Shown: one piece after another, positions 14,532-23,419 of the stretch
Position numbering within the stretch: the first letter of the stretch is position 1
How the letters are laid out: each line of letters begins with the position of its first letter
NCBI GenBank assembly: GCA_012516075.1
Contig: JAAYXE010000010.1
Coordinates: forward strand, 1 to 50,216
Direction of reading: 5' to 3'
DNA length: 50,216 bases
Source of the DNA: Chloroflexota bacterium
Lineage (GTDB): Bacteria; Chloroflexota; Anaerolineae; Anaerolineales; UBA4823
Translations under genes and position numbers: made by a program
Notes under the pieces: model-generated
What the model saw: the letters and a program-made list of their open reading frames with translations, nothing else
What the model was told of the DNA's origin: nothing
Databases searched by the model: none

Positions 14532-15986
14532 CTACCTGCGGTAGATCACCGCCAGGGAATCAGCGTACGCCCGCTCCCAGCCGCTGCTTTCGAGCTCGCT
14601 TACCACGGGCATGTCGGGCTCGAGCAGCACCACGCCGATCTCCCAGCGGTCCAGCACGTCCTGCCAGCCGGGTTCGGCGCGCACCACCTGCAGCCACTGG
14701 CTGATGATCTCGTCGTTGTACAGGTCGGTGCGCCCGTCGACAAACACGGGGTATTCGGGCAGCGCCCACACCAGGTAGCCGCCGTAGTTATACGAGTTGA
14801 ACAGCTTTCCGGAACTGTGCGGCTGGGATCGCAGGAAATCCACCGCTTCCACCGGCAGCGTTTCGGCGAAATGCTCCTGGTTGACTTCTGCCGGAAAGAC
14901 CAGCGCCAGCTTGAGCACGCCAGCAGCAGCCAGCAGGGCCAGCAGCGCCAGGTTGAGGCGGCCCTGGAAGGGCGTGCGCGGGCGCTCGCTCAGGCCGCTG
15001 TAGCCCCAGCGCTGCCCCAGCGCCCGGGCCAGCGGATCGGCGTGGCGGGTGAGCACCAGCGGCGCGGCCAGGGAGAAGAGGGCGATGTTGCGCCCGGCCG
15101 TGAGGGCCATATAGCCGAAGCCGGCGAAGAGCAGGAAATCGGTCAGCAGCAGGCGCCGGCGGGAGAACCCCACCGCGCCGAAGGTCAGCAGCAGCAGCCA
15201 GATAAAAGGCTGCACGGACCGCGCCTGCAGGTCCGGCGGCTGCCACTCCTGGATGTATTCCTGCACGGCCGTGATGCCCACGGTTTTGAAGGGGTATGCC
15301 AGCATCTCCGGGCCGGAGGGGTTCAGGCTGGCAGCGGCCAGCAGCAGGGCTCCGGTCAGCGCCAGCGGGCGAACGCTGCTCCAGCACCGGATGCGCAGCC
15401 CGTCGAACAGCGCCCCGGCCAGGTACGCCCCCCAGATGAGGAAGCCGGCCGCAAAACCGCCGTGGCTGTTCACCCACACGAGCATCACCAGCGGGAGCAG
15501 CAGCAGGCTCCCCAGGTGCCCGTCATGCGGTTCAGTATCCATTCGCCGGCGCCAGCGCTCCAGCACCAGCAGGAAGAACGCCGCGGCGGCAAAGGTGACC
15601 ATATACGGGCGGGCCGCCCAGTACACGCCCGAGGCGGCAGCGGCCAGCACCACGGCGAAGGCGCGCAGGAAGGGCCCGCCGTGCAGGATGGGGTAGATGC
15701 AGGCAAACGCCAGGGTGACCATGGCCGCCGTCCACAGGTTGAGGCCGCCCGGTCCCAGCCAGCGGTAGATCAGATAAAGAGGCGCCTGCACCAGCCAGCC
15801 GGGGTACTCCCAGGGCTGGCCGGAGCGCGTGTGCGAGAAGCTGTCCACGCGCGGGATGGCCCTGTTCTCGACGATCCACTGGCCGGCCCGCAGGTGCCAC
15901 CAGGTGTCGGTGTCCACCGAGATGCGGGCGGCCATGGCGAACACGGCCAGAAAAGTGATGCACACAACCAGCTTACGGGTGCTCAT
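14532..15986 (-). CDS. GT-C-like polytopic membrane protein, putative glycosyltransferase, 484 aa
   Basis: TM1 (about 5-21) is followed by an outer loop with VDTDTWWHLRAGQWI (Asp25, Asp27) and SFSHTRSGQPWEYPGWLVQ, a pattern common in uncharacterised GT39-like membrane proteins. About nine more hydrophobic segments follow, then a soluble C-terminal domain (about 370-484) that contains YSYNYGGYLVW-like and DGRTDLY words. It is probably a glycosyltransferase that uses a polyprenyl-linked donor. ATG 15986 overlaps the end of the upstream gene by 14 nt, so the two are co-translated. Which sugar and acceptor are involved cannot be told. An orphan transporter-like role is less likely given the acidic first loop. 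Confidence 0.75.
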   Translation of the reverse strand: MSTRKLVVCITFLAVFAMAARISVDTDTWWHLRAGQWIVENRAIPRVDSFSHTRSGQPWEYPGWLVQAPLYLIYRWLGPGGLNLWTAAMVTLAFACIYPILHGGPFLRAFAVVLAAAASGVYWAARPYMVTFAAAAFFLLVLERWRRRMDTEPHDGHLGSLLLLPLVMLVWVNSHGGFAAGFLIWGAYLAGALFDGLRIRCWSSVRPLALTGALLLAAASLNPSGPEMLAYPFKTVGITAVQEYIQEWQPPDLQARSVQPFIWLLLLTFGAVGFSRRRLLLTDFLLFAGFGYMALTAGRNIALFSLAAPLVLTRHADPLARALGQRWGYSGLSERPRTPFQGRLNLALLALLAAAGVLKLALVFPAEVNQEHFAETLPVEAVDFLRSQPHSSGKLFNSYNYGGYLVWALPEYPVFVDGRTDLYNDEIISQWLQVVRAEPGWQDVLDRWEIGVVLLEPDMPVVSELESSGWERAYADSLAVIYRR

Positions 15987-17652
15987 CGGTGAAGCCTCCG
16001 GCGGCCTGCTCCAGCTCGTCAGGCCGGACCGGCCGCGAGAGCCCGTAGTACACGCGGTAGGGGCCGATCTGCCGTTCCTGGAAGCTCACCTCCAGGCGGG
16101 CGAAACCGGTGCGCAGCAGCTCGTCCAGGCGCGGGTGCTGGGTGGTGATGTAGGCGGTGTGCGGGCTGCTCTCCACCAGCCGGGTGTACGCCGGGTAGCG
16201 GTCGTCCCGGGGGTTATAGCGCAGATCGGCTTTATAAGGCAGATGCGGGGCGAAAATCAGCTCCTCCCCGGAAAGAAAGGCCAGCCGGAACGTGACCCAG
16301 TAGTTGGAGTAGCCGCGCGTCTCGCCCTGTTCGCGCAGGAAGGCCATCAGCTCGTCGTCGTGGCGGTTGTTGAAGGCGGAGATGGGGTCGAACTGGGTGG
16401 TCAGCCCCTGGGGATCCGCAGCCGCCCGACCGATCTCCAGCGCGTTGGCCCCAATGATGAGCAGGGCAGCGGCCAGCCCGGCGGCTGCCCGCCAGCGCCA
16501 GACCCGCGCAACGAACAGCGCCAGCAGCAGGACCAGGGGCAGGTAGAGCGGCAGGAAATAGCGCCCGGAGGAGTCGATGCCTATGTGGGAGAGGATGATC
16601 GCCCCCCCGCTCACCAGCGAAAACAGCGCCAGCAGCCTCCCAGCGCCCGGGGACAGGACGGGGCCGTCGTCATCCTTATGGCGCAGCAGGTGCACGGCCG
16701 TCAGCGCGGCCGCCAGGTAGACCAGCAGGGTGAGGACGATGTGCGGCCAGGGGGCCAGACTGCCCGTCCAGGGCCAGCGCCAGCCCAGCAGGGCCGGTAT
16801 CCCCAGCAGCAGGAAGCCCGTCAGGCGGTAAATCAGGCTGGATTCAACGCCCAGCACGCCGCCCAGGTCGCCAAAGGCGGCCCAGTGGTGGGTGAGGTTG
16901 TAGGCCCACCAGGGGGAACTGCCGGCGAAAAAGCCCAGCGCAGCCAGGGCATACGCCCCCGGGCGGCGCAGGCCGAAGCGCAGCAGCCCCAGCACGGCCA
17001 CGGGCAGCAGGTACACCCCGGCCATCCCCAGCGTCCAGAAGGCCAGGCCGCCTACCAGCCCGAGCGCCAGCCAGGCCGGGCCTTTCTCCTGCCAGCGGCC
17101 GTAGATCACCTCATAGCCCAGCAGCAGGATCAGGTTGCCGAAGACCAGCGATTCGCCGTAGCCGCCCAGGCTGGCGGTGGTGTAGGTGCTCACCAGCACG
17201 GTGGGCACCGCCGCCAGCCAGACCGCCGCGCTGGCCACACGCCCATCGAAAAACAGGCGCCGGGCCAGCAGCCACAGCGTGAGCAGGTAGAGCAGGTACA
17301 GCGCCGACTGCACCACACGGATGGCGGTCACGCCTTCGCCCAGCAGGCGGAACGCCAGGGACACCAGCCAGGCGTCCAGGCTGCCCATGTAGGCCTGACC
17401 GTAGAAGAACACCGGGCGCGCCCCCTGCAGGATGTGGCGCGCCATCAGGGCCACGACGGCTTCGTCGCCGTTGAAGGGCACCGCATCGAAATAAAGCAGC
17501 AGCGCTTTCACCAGCGCGGCGAGCAGCAGCGCCCCCAGCAGGGCGGGCAGCGCCGGCCGGCCTGAGTCTTCTGCGGCCCGTGCTGCCTCTGGATCCGGAA
17601 AAACGCTGGCAGGCTGGGAGGGTCTCAATGCGAACTTGTTGATGAAATCCAT
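15973..17652 (-). CDS. GT39-like polytopic membrane glycosyltransferase, 559 aa
   Basis: Multi-pass membrane protein. A hydrophilic N-terminus of about 35 residues precedes TM1 (about 36-55). The first outer loop has PFNGDEAVVALMARHIL (Asp63-Glu64) and FFYGQAYMGSLDAWL, both typical of GT39/PMT_2-like proteins. Ten or more hydrophobic helices follow, then a soluble C-terminal part with a YSNYW...FR segment. ATG 17652 is used; a GTG two codons upstream (17658) is an alternative, and neither has a clear Shine-Dalgarno. It forms a two-gene unit with the overlapping gene at 14532. Substrate unknown. Confidence 0.78.
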   Translation of the reverse strand: MDFINKFALRPSQPASVFPDPEAARAAEDSGRPALPALLGALLLAALVKALLLYFDAVPFNGDEAVVALMARHILQGARPVFFYGQAYMGSLDAWLVSLAFRLLGEGVTAIRVVQSALYLLYLLTLWLLARRLFFDGRVASAAVWLAAVPTVLVSTYTTASLGGYGESLVFGNLILLLGYEVIYGRWQEKGPAWLALGLVGGLAFWTLGMAGVYLLPVAVLGLLRFGLRRPGAYALAALGFFAGSSPWWAYNLTHHWAAFGDLGGVLGVESSLIYRLTGFLLLGIPALLGWRWPWTGSLAPWPHIVLTLLVYLAAALTAVHLLRHKDDDGPVLSPGAGRLLALFSLVSGGAIILSHIGIDSSGRYFLPLYLPLVLLLALFVARVWRWRAAAGLAAALLIIGANALEIGRAAADPQGLTTQFDPISAFNNRHDDELMAFLREQGETRGYSNYWVTFRLAFLSGEELIFAPHLPYKADLRYNPRDDRYPAYTRLVESSPHTAYITTQHPRLDELLRTGFARLEVSFQERQIGPYRVYYGLSRPVRPDELEQAAGGFTDEHP

Positions 17653-17703
17653 GAACACAGGTAATGGGTATTTTTGGGATACAGGTCTCGCCCCAGGGGG
17701 CGG

Positions 17704-18306
17704 TCAGTCAACCGGCATCTGATCGGCAGCCTGGGACAGATACTGGCTGGCCTTATCCAGATGGTCCAGCACCGCTTCGATCTGGCTGCTCTCCGCCAGT
17801 GCAGGGTCCTTCAGGCTCTCGGCCATGGCCTGGAATTCGCCGCCGGCTTTGACCAGCAGCTCGTCGGTTCTGGCGAAGGAGGGCGGGACGCTGCGCTGCT
17901 CCTCGAGCAGGCGGCTGCAGGCCTGCAGGTCCTTGCGCACCGCAGCCGGGGCCGGCGGGTCGCCCTGCGATTCTCCGGAGGCCTTTGTCAGCAGCTGCTC
18001 CAGGTCATCCACCGCTGACTGACACTGCGAAAAAGCTTCGAGCAGCGCATCCATATACTCGGCTTCCGCAGGGGAGTAGGACCGCAGTGCGGTGGGCCTC
18101 AAGGTCACCTGCGGAACGGCGGTGGCACTGGGGGCTGGTGAGGTGGCCGGTGCCAGCGTAACCGTCGGGAGCACCGCTTCCACCTGCGTGGCCGGCAGAG
18201 GCGGCGGTGTGGTTTCCGAGAATTTCAAGAACACTGCGGCTGCTGTCGCCATGAACAGCACGAGCAGGCAGGATGCAGCCGGAAAAGCCTTCTGCGTGGA
18301 TTCCAT
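17704..18306 (-). CDS. Hypothetical membrane-anchored or secreted protein, 200 aa
   Basis: I do not recognise a family. A hydrophobic segment at about residues 9-27 is an uncleaved anchor or signal peptide. A Pro/Thr/Ala-rich linker (about 33-72) follows, then a soluble, mainly helical acidic domain (about 80-200) with two cysteines (in FSQCQSAV and LQACSRLL) spaced about 37 residues apart that could form a disulfide outside the cell. ATG 18306 has GGAG 5 nt upstream. It lies just upstream of the GT-C pair (gap about 50 nt), so it may share their transcript. Function unknown; a cell-surface spacer or helical bundle protein is all that can be said. Confidence 0.7.
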   Translation of the reverse strand: MESTQKAFPAASCLLVLFMATAAAVFLKFSETTPPPLPATQVEAVLPTVTLAPATSPAPSATAVPQVTLRPTALRSYSPAEAEYMDALLEAFSQCQSAVDDLEQLLTKASGESQGDPPAPAAVRKDLQACSRLLEEQRSVPPSFARTDELLVKAGGEFQAMAESLKDPALAESSQIEAVLDHLDKASQYLSQAADQMPVD

Positions 18307-18465
18307 AAACGCTCCAGGAGGAAGAATTTACCATCCTGGATGCACGACTGCTGCCATGAAAGGGCCAGGGCAGCTCTCCAGTATCATACCGGCTTTTTGA
18401 GGGTTACCCACCGCCGGCTTGCAGAACTGAGAAGCCGCAGGGGCACGGGAAGCGGCGGCAGTTGC

Positions 18466-18482
18466 TTATAATCATCTGCATG
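18466..18482 (+). promoter_or_regulatory. TATAAT box adjacent to start codon, probable leaderless mRNA
   Basis: A perfect TATAAT (18467-18472) ends 7 nt before ATG 18480, so transcription would start at or next to the A of the start codon. No Shine-Dalgarno is possible in that case. The -35 region is poor. Confidence 0.5.
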
Positions 18483-20117
18483 CGCAGTCGTACCGCTCCT
18501 GCTCCCTGGCTCATCCCTGCAGCGCTGCTGCTCTTTGCTGCGGCGCTGCGCTGGGTCCCCGGCCCGCGTACCATCGATGATGCGTACATCACATTTCGTT
18601 ATGTACGCAATATTTTAGCCGGGAACGGATTCGTCTACAACCCCGGTGAGCCCGTTTTGGGCACCACCACCCCGCTGTATACATTTCTGTTAACTGTTCT
18701 GGGGCTGTTCAGCGGCGGTCCGCAGGCGCCCTTCCCCGAGATCGCCCTGGTGGTCAACTCGCTGGCGGACGGCGTCACCTGCATCCTGCTGTTCCTGCTG
18801 GGCCGGCGCCTGGGGTCGACCGCCGCCGGGCTGGGGGCGGCCCTGGCCTGGGTGGTGGCGCCTTACAGCGTGACCTTCGCCATCGGCGGCCTGGAGACCA
18901 GCGTGTTCGTGCTGCTGCTCACCGCGGCGGCGCTGGCGCACCTGAGCACCCGCACCACCCTGGCCGCCCTGCTGGGCGCGCTGGCCTTCCTCACCCGGCC
19001 AGATTCCCTGCTCCTGGTGGCGCCGCTGGCCGCCGACCGCCTGCTGCAGATTGGCTGCGCGCATCCCCGCCTGGCCGGCCTGCGCCGGCAGCTGGGCCGC
19101 TTCTCCGGCCTGCTCTGCCGGCTCGCAGATGCGGACGATGCGGCTCCGTTCCACTGGAAAGAAGCGGCTGCCTTCCTGCTGCCGGCCGGGGCCTGGCTGG
19201 TCTTCGCCACCGTCACCTTCGGCAGCCCCATCCCGCATTCGGTGAGCGCCAAAAACCTGGCCTATCATCTGCCGGAGAATTCCGCCCTGGTGCGGCTGGT
19301 CCAGCACTACGCCACCCCCTTTATGGAGAACCTGACCTTTGGTGTGCCCGCTATCGCTGCCGGGCTGGTGCTGTACCCCTTCCTGTACATCCTGGGCGCC
19401 CGCAAAGCCCTGCAGTCCAGCCGGCGGGTCTGGCCGCTGGCGCTGTTCCCCTGGCTGTACTTCGCCGCCTATGCCATCGCCAATCCCCTGATCTTCCGCT
19501 GGTATCTCACCCCCATCCTGCCGGCCTATTTCCTCTTCATCCTGACCGGCGCGGAGGGCCTGCTGCGGGCTGTTTTGAGCCGCCTGGAGGGCCAGCGCCT
19601 GCAGCGCACGCTGCAGCCAGCCGGCGCAGCGGCGCTCGTGCTGGTCCCTGCCCTGCTGCTGAGCGGCGGCTGGACGCTGGCGCCCGATCACGGCCTGACG
19701 CGCCCGGCGCCCGAGATGGCCTGGTATAAGATCGAGCTGGCTTACCGGCAGGCGGCGGACCGCGTGGCGCAGGAGATCCGCCAGCGCGGCCAGGACATGC
19801 CTGTGCTGGCCGCCGGCGATGTTGGCGTGCTGGGTTATTACACGCCGGCGCGCATCCTCGACACCGTGGGACTCAACTCGCCGGTGACCCTGCAGTACCT
19901 GCCGGTGGAGCAGGACATTATTGCCGGGGGGTACGGCTACGCCGTCCCGCCCGACCTGATCCTGGAGCAGCATCCCGATTATGTGGTGCTGATGGAGGTG
20001 TACATCCGTGAGGGGCTGCTGAAGGACCCGCGCTTCGCGCAGTCCTACGAGCTGCTGGAGACCATCCCGACGGATTATTATGACAGTGAGGGGATGTTGA
20101 TATTCGCGAGGCGGTAG
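18480..20117 (+). CDS. GT-C fold membrane protein, GT39/PMT-like putative glycosyltransferase, 545 aa
   Basis: Paralogue of the protein at 2621, encoded on the other strand. After TM1 (about 10-25) the first outer loop has RTIDDAYITFRYVRNI (Asp33-Asp34) and NPGEPVLGTTTPLYTF. About ten further hydrophobic segments follow, then a soluble C-terminal domain (about 410-545) with VLAAGDVGVLGYYTPARILD, matching the HDIGALGYFAGRPLLDLAG stretch of the paralogue. That shared C-terminal domain is probably periplasmic/extracellular. ATG 18480 is preferred over a TTG six codons upstream, because a TATAAT box lies within the sequence between them. Donor and acceptor are unknown. Confidence 0.8.
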   Translation: MRSRTAPAPWLIPAALLLFAAALRWVPGPRTIDDAYITFRYVRNILAGNGFVYNPGEPVLGTTTPLYTFLLTVLGLFSGGPQAPFPEIALVVNSLADGVTCILLFLLGRRLGSTAAGLGAALAWVVAPYSVTFAIGGLETSVFVLLLTAAALAHLSTRTTLAALLGALAFLTRPDSLLLVAPLAADRLLQIGCAHPRLAGLRRQLGRFSGLLCRLADADDAAPFHWKEAAAFLLPAGAWLVFATVTFGSPIPHSVSAKNLAYHLPENSALVRLVQHYATPFMENLTFGVPAIAAGLVLYPFLYILGARKALQSSRRVWPLALFPWLYFAAYAIANPLIFRWYLTPILPAYFLFILTGAEGLLRAVLSRLEGQRLQRTLQPAGAAALVLVPALLLSGGWTLAPDHGLTRPAPEMAWYKIELAYRQAADRVAQEIRQRGQDMPVLAAGDVGVLGYYTPARILDTVGLNSPVTLQYLPVEQDIIAGGYGYAVPPDLILEQHPDYVVLMEVYIREGLLKDPRFAQSYELLETIPTDYYDSEGMLIFARR

Positions 20118-20645
20118 GGGGAGGCTGCACACCCATTTCAATGGCAGGCAGGCATCTATCGTGCCGCACCCAGGCATCTGGAGCGGCGGTCGAAGATCGA
20201 CAGCCTGGTCGAAGGGCGCCTGGCTGCAGGCTGTGAAGGCCGGTCCAACCAGCCCTGCCTGCGCAGGCAGGGCTATGTACTCTTGCAGGGTGCGGCTTCA
20301 GCCGCCAGGCCTATAGTTGAGGCGCGGGCCGCAGCACCGGCATTAACGCCTTCTCCCCGGCGGGGAGAAGGTTGGGATGAGGGGGGAATCCAATAACGAA
20401 CTACACATCACGGCTGAAAATCGATTGATCTGGGATTACCCGGGAGGCGGGCACGGCTGCCCTCTTACACAGCTCCCTTCGGGAAGGATAATTCTTTTTG
20501 ACCGGGCCGTTTTCACTCTCCAATGCCGTGCCCTTACAGGCGGAGGGGGGTTGAGTATGCTGATATCCCTCTCCACTGCCGTGCCCCTGCGACCGGTGGG
20601 TGTGGTTAGGGTGGATGACAGCGCGCTGGTAAACCGGGTTTTCCG
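20118..20645. repeat. Intergenic region with dispersed repeats, no gene
   Basis: It contains a GTCGAAGGGCGCCTG word (about 20208-20223, related copies at 34725 and 50115), module B (20292-20308), a perfect CCTTCTCCCC/GGGGAGAAGG hairpin (20349-20371), and the 20-mer at 20520-20539 whose reverse complement recurs near 37917-37937. A related second copy lies at 20574-20590. A reading frame crosses the region but has no coding character and continues into the reductase gene. Confidence 0.65.
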
Positions 20646-20654
20646 TGATACAGT
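20646..20654 (+). promoter_or_regulatory. Extended -10 promoter of the reductase gene
   Basis: TGATACAGT fits the extended -10 form (TGnTAnnnT) and lies about 95 nt upstream of ATG 20749. No clear -35. Confidence 0.4.
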
Positions 20655-20748
20655 AGACCTGAGAACGAATACCCTTATCAGCTGGCAGCACCAGATATGC
20701 CCGTCCTTACATACCACTCAACCTGCCAGCTCTACAGGAGAACATCCC

Positions 20749-21318
20749 ATGAAAACCCAGTATTACACCGCCTCCAGCCTGGACGGCTTTATCGCCACCA
20801 GCGATCATTCCCTCGAATGGCTGTTTCCGCTGGCAGACCTCGAATCATCGAGCTACCCGGCCTTCATTGCACAGGTCGGGGCGCTGGCCATGGGCTCGTC
20901 CACGTACGAATGGCTGCTGAAGCACATCGTCAAACCTGGCACCCCCGGCGAAGCACCCTGGCCCTACTCGCAGCCGGCATGGGTGTTCACCACGCGCACC
21001 CTGCCGCGGCCCCATCAGGGGGAGGTCCGCTTCGTGCAGGGCGATGTGCGCCCGGTGCACGCCGCGATGGCGGAGGCTGCCGGCGGGAAAAACATCTGGA
21101 TCGTGGGCGGCGGCGACCTGGCCGGCCAGTTCTACGACGCCGGCCTGCTGGACGAGATCATCGTGCAGATTGGCTCGGTGACGCTCGGCAGCGGCAGACC
21201 GCTCTTTCCCCGCACCGTGCTCAGCCCGGCCCTGCGGCTGACCTCCGCGGAGCAGTTCGGCCCGGGCATGGCCGAGCTGCGCTATGAGATCACCACCCGC
21301 CAGACCTCCGGCGCCTGA
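20749..21318 (+). CDS. RibD C-terminal/dihydrofolate reductase-like protein, 189 aa
   Basis: NAD(P)H-dependent reductase-like fold of the RibD_C family (PF01872), often annotated as dihydrofolate reductase family protein. It begins MKTQYYTASSLDGFIATSDH, the usual N-terminus of this group. MGSSTYEWL, WVFTTR and KNIWIVGGGDLAGQFYDAGLLDE are its conserved parts, the glycine-rich one being the cofactor-binding loop. AGGAG lies 8 nt before ATG 20749. It is a single-gene unit with its own promoter and a shared terminator. It is not the classical FolA. The substrate of these stand-alone proteins is generally unknown. Reading frames that extend upstream run through repeat DNA and are not supported. 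Confidence 0.88.
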   Translation: MKTQYYTASSLDGFIATSDHSLEWLFPLADLESSSYPAFIAQVGALAMGSSTYEWLLKHIVKPGTPGEAPWPYSQPAWVFTTRTLPRPHQGEVRFVQGDVRPVHAAMAEAAGGKNIWIVGGGDLAGQFYDAGLLDEIIVQIGSVTLGSGRPLFPRTVLSPALRLTSAEQFGPGMAELRYEITTRQTSGA

Positions 21319-21335
21319 GCGGCATTCGTTCCACT

Positions 21336-21376
21336 AAAAAAGATCCTGAAGGCATCTACGACCTTCAGGATCTTTT
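21336..21376. terminator. Bidirectional terminator between the reductase gene and rpoD
   Basis: Perfect stem AAAAGATCCTGAAGG/CCTTCAGGATCTTTT (about 21338-21352 and 21362-21376) with a 9-nt loop, A-rich on one side and T-rich on the other. It can end the plus-strand reductase and the minus-strand rpoD. The CCTTCAGG word belongs to a small family also seen at 26938, 42012, 42093 and 46178. Confidence 0.88.
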
Positions 21377-21400
21377 CGTCATCAGAGAAAAGCCCGTGGG

Positions 21401-22630
21401 CTAACCCAGGTACTCGCGCAGCTTGCGGCGGATGGCCGGGTGGCGCAGGCGGCTGCGCGCCTGGGCCTCGATCTGGCGCACGCGCTCGCGCGTCACGCCC
21501 ATCTTGCGCCCCACCTCTTCGAGGGTGTAGGCCTGCCCGTCGAGCAGGCCGTAGCGCAGCTGCAGGATGCGCACCTCGCGCGGCGGCAGCCCGTTGAGCA
21601 CGCTCTCCAGGTGCTCGCGCAGCAGGTTGTAGGTGGCCGTCTCGTCGGGGGCCGGCACTTCTTCGTCCTGGATGAAGTCGCCCAGCACCGAGTCTTCCTC
21701 GTCATCGGTGGGCGTCTCCAGCGAAAGCGGCCGGCGGGCCACCTGGATCATGTTCTCCACCTTCTGCGGGGTGACTTCGAGGGCGTCGGCCAGCTCGTCC
21801 ACGGAGGGGTCGCGCCCCAGGCGCTGGGTGAGCTGGTGCTGCACGCGCAGCAGCTTGTTGATCTGGTCGCCCATGTGCACGGGCACGCGGATGGTGCGGC
21901 CCTGGTCGGCGATGGCGCGCGTCACCGCCTGGCGGATCCACCAGGTGGCGTAGGTGCTGAACTTGTGCCCCCGGCGGTAGTCGAACTTCTTGGCTGCCCG
22001 GATCAGGCCGATGTTGCCTTCCTGAATGAGGTCCAGGAACGGCACGCCGCGGCCCATGTACTTCTTGGCCACGCTGATCACCAGGCGGGAGTTGGCGGTG
22101 ATCAGATGCTCGCGGGCGGCCCAGCCGTCCTCGATCAGGCGCTGCAGCTCCTGGCGGCGGCGCTGGCTGACGTTGCCCTTGGCCAGCTCTTCGCGCGCCA
22201 GCCGGCCGCGCTCGATGCGCTGGGCCAGGTCCACTTCCTCTTCCGCCGTCAGCAGGGGCACCCGCCCCACTTCCTTGAGATACAGGCCGATGGTGTCGTC
22301 AGTGTCGATATTGGCCAGATAGTTGTCATCCGAAGAGAGATCCTGCTGCGAGTCATCCTCTTCGACGTCTTCATCTTCGGCAAGTTCTTCATCCGTCGGG
22401 CCTGGCCCGACGACAGTGGCTTCATCTAAATATGGGATACCGGCACTGATCAGAGCCGCGAAGGCTTCTTCAAGCTGATCAACATCCTGCTCGGCCTCAG
22501 GGAAAAAGCTCAGAATATCATCAATGGTTACAAAAGACTTCTGACGCCCCAGTTCAATCAGACGAGCGATCGCGGGATGTTCATCCTCATCCTGTTCTTC
22601 GATCTCGTTCAACAACTCTTCGTCAATCAT
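21401..22630 (-). CDS. rpoD: Primary RNA polymerase sigma factor (RpoD/SigA), 409 aa
   Basis: Group 1 sigma-70 factor that directs core RNA polymerase to housekeeping promoters. The N-terminal region 1.1-like segment (about 1-80) is followed by an acidic linker (about 88-105). Region 1.2 includes [17 protein letters not shown]. Region 2 has [33 protein letters not shown] and [18 protein letters not shown]. Region 3 starts at RTIRVPVHM. Region 4 has the helix-turn-helix [20 protein letters not shown] and ends in REYLG. ATG 22630 has GGGAG 6 nt upstream; a GTG four codons earlier is part of that site. It has its own promoter (22724-22752) although it lies downstream of the Gld-like operon on the same strand. 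It is shorter than E. coli RpoD, as in many Gram-positive-like and Chloroflexota sigma factors. Confidence 0.95.
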   Translation of the reverse strand: MIDEELLNEIEEQDEDEHPAIARLIELGRQKSFVTIDDILSFFPEAEQDVDQLEEAFAALISAGIPYLDEATVVGPGPTDEELAEDEDVEEDDSQQDLSSDDNYLANIDTDDTIGLYLKEVGRVPLLTAEEEVDLAQRIERGRLAREELAKGNVSQRRRQELQRLIEDGWAAREHLITANSRLVISVAKKYMGRGVPFLDLIQEGNIGLIRAAKKFDYRRGHKFSTYATWWIRQAVTRAIADQGRTIRVPVHMGDQINKLLRVQHQLTQRLGRDPSVDELADALEVTPQKVENMIQVARRPLSLETPTDDEEDSVLGDFIQDEEVPAPDETATYNLLREHLESVLNGLPPREVRILQLRYGLLDGQAYTLEEVGRKMGVTRERVRQIEAQARSRLRHPAIRRKLREYLG

Positions 22631-22723
22631 TTTGGCTCCCACGCCTGTATTGCTACAGGTTAATGTGACCGTCCGCAGCGTACTTTGTGACCACTTTTAC
22701 GAACGGTTCTTGCTTACGTAAAG

Positions 22724-22752
22724 AGAATACACTTTTTTTTGCTTGAAAGCAA
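22724..22752 (-). promoter_or_regulatory. Promoter of rpoD
   Basis: Minus strand TTGCTT (22752-22747), a 17-nt spacer and TATTCT (22729-22724). The start would be near 22717 with a leader of about 87 nt. The spacer contains an A8 run. Confidence 0.55.
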
Positions 22753-22836
22753 TACCTTATCTTGATGTTAATAAAACAGTAATGTATTGCTATGAAACGG
22801 TTAAATCTCTTCTTTTGTCCCTGCTTGCAGCGGCTG

Positions 22837-23415
22837 CTACGGCTCCGGAGTTGAGGCGGTTTCCGGAGCTTCCGCTGCCGGGTCCGGCTGGTATGGCGGG
22901 TCCCGCAGCAGGTCCAGGACTTCCTCCACACCCGGCGAGCTCACCACGTACACCCGGCCGTCCTGCCCGGCGGCATAGTAGCCGTTCTGGATGGGGGTCA
23001 CCTCGCCGATGCGGGCGCTGTGCCGGGTGCCGCCGGTGAGGGTCACGGTCAGCGTGTAGGCGGCCGGCTCCAGGCCGATGTCGCCCGGCGGGGGCGGGTT
23101 CTCCAGGGCAGCCAGCAGACGCAGAGCAGAGATGCGCCCCAGGGCAAAGGTCATGCGGTCGGGGTCGGCGGGCCCCGCCTGCGGCTCGACCAGCGCCCAT
23201 TCCTCGCCGCTGCGCTCCAGAACCACGCGCTCCCCTGCCGCGCTGCGCAATTCCACCGCCTGGATCTCGCCGGCATCCACCTGCAGCAGGTTCCCCAGCT
23301 CAGCCGCCGGTGCGGCCGCCTCCTGGTCCTGCTGGCGGTTCTGCTGCAAGTACCAGGCCAGCAGCACCAGGGCGGCAAAGACCAGCACAAGCACCCAGGT
23401 CGAACGACGGATCAC
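22837..23415 (-). CDS. DUF4340 domain protein, membrane-anchored, 192 aa
   Basis: An N-terminal hydrophobic segment (about 7-23, RRSTWVLVLVFAALVLLAWY) anchors the protein. The outside part (about 45-175) has the DUF4340 pattern: a strand ending in VELRSAAGERVVLERSGEEWALVEP, the PADPDRM segment, and GGTRHSARIGEVTPIQNGYYA with RVYVVS. GTG 23415 is chosen: it starts right after the stop of the GldG-like gene, has AGGTGA close upstream, and gives the usual short N-terminus before the membrane segment; ATG 23466 would overlap that gene by 47 nt. DUF4340 proteins very often follow GldA/F/G-like ABC genes, as here. The molecular role is unknown; a periplasmic partner of the GldG-like subunit is the natural guess. 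Confidence 0.82.
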   Translation of the reverse strand: MIRRSTWVLVLVFAALVLLAWYLQQNRQQDQEAAAPAAELGNLLQVDAGEIQAVELRSAAGERVVLERSGEEWALVEPQAGPADPDRMTFALGRISALRLLAALENPPPPGDIGLEPAAYTLTVTLTGGTRHSARIGEVTPIQNGYYAAGQDGRVYVVSSPGVEEVLDLLRDPPYQPDPAAEAPETASTPEP

Positions 23416-23419
23416 CGGC

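Noticed and set aside
14445..15992. 515-codon plus-strand frame over the GT-C gene at 14532
   Set aside because: Compositional shadow of a membrane protein gene, with Gln/Gly/Arg-rich product.
20377..20748. N-terminal extension of the reductase gene
   Set aside because: It runs through repeat DNA and an extended -10; the family N-terminus begins at ATG 20749 with a good ribosome site.
22653..22931. 92-codon minus-strand frame between DUF4340 and rpoD
   Set aside because: It overlaps the end of the DUF4340 gene and the rpoD promoter; Arg/Lys-rich product without family features.
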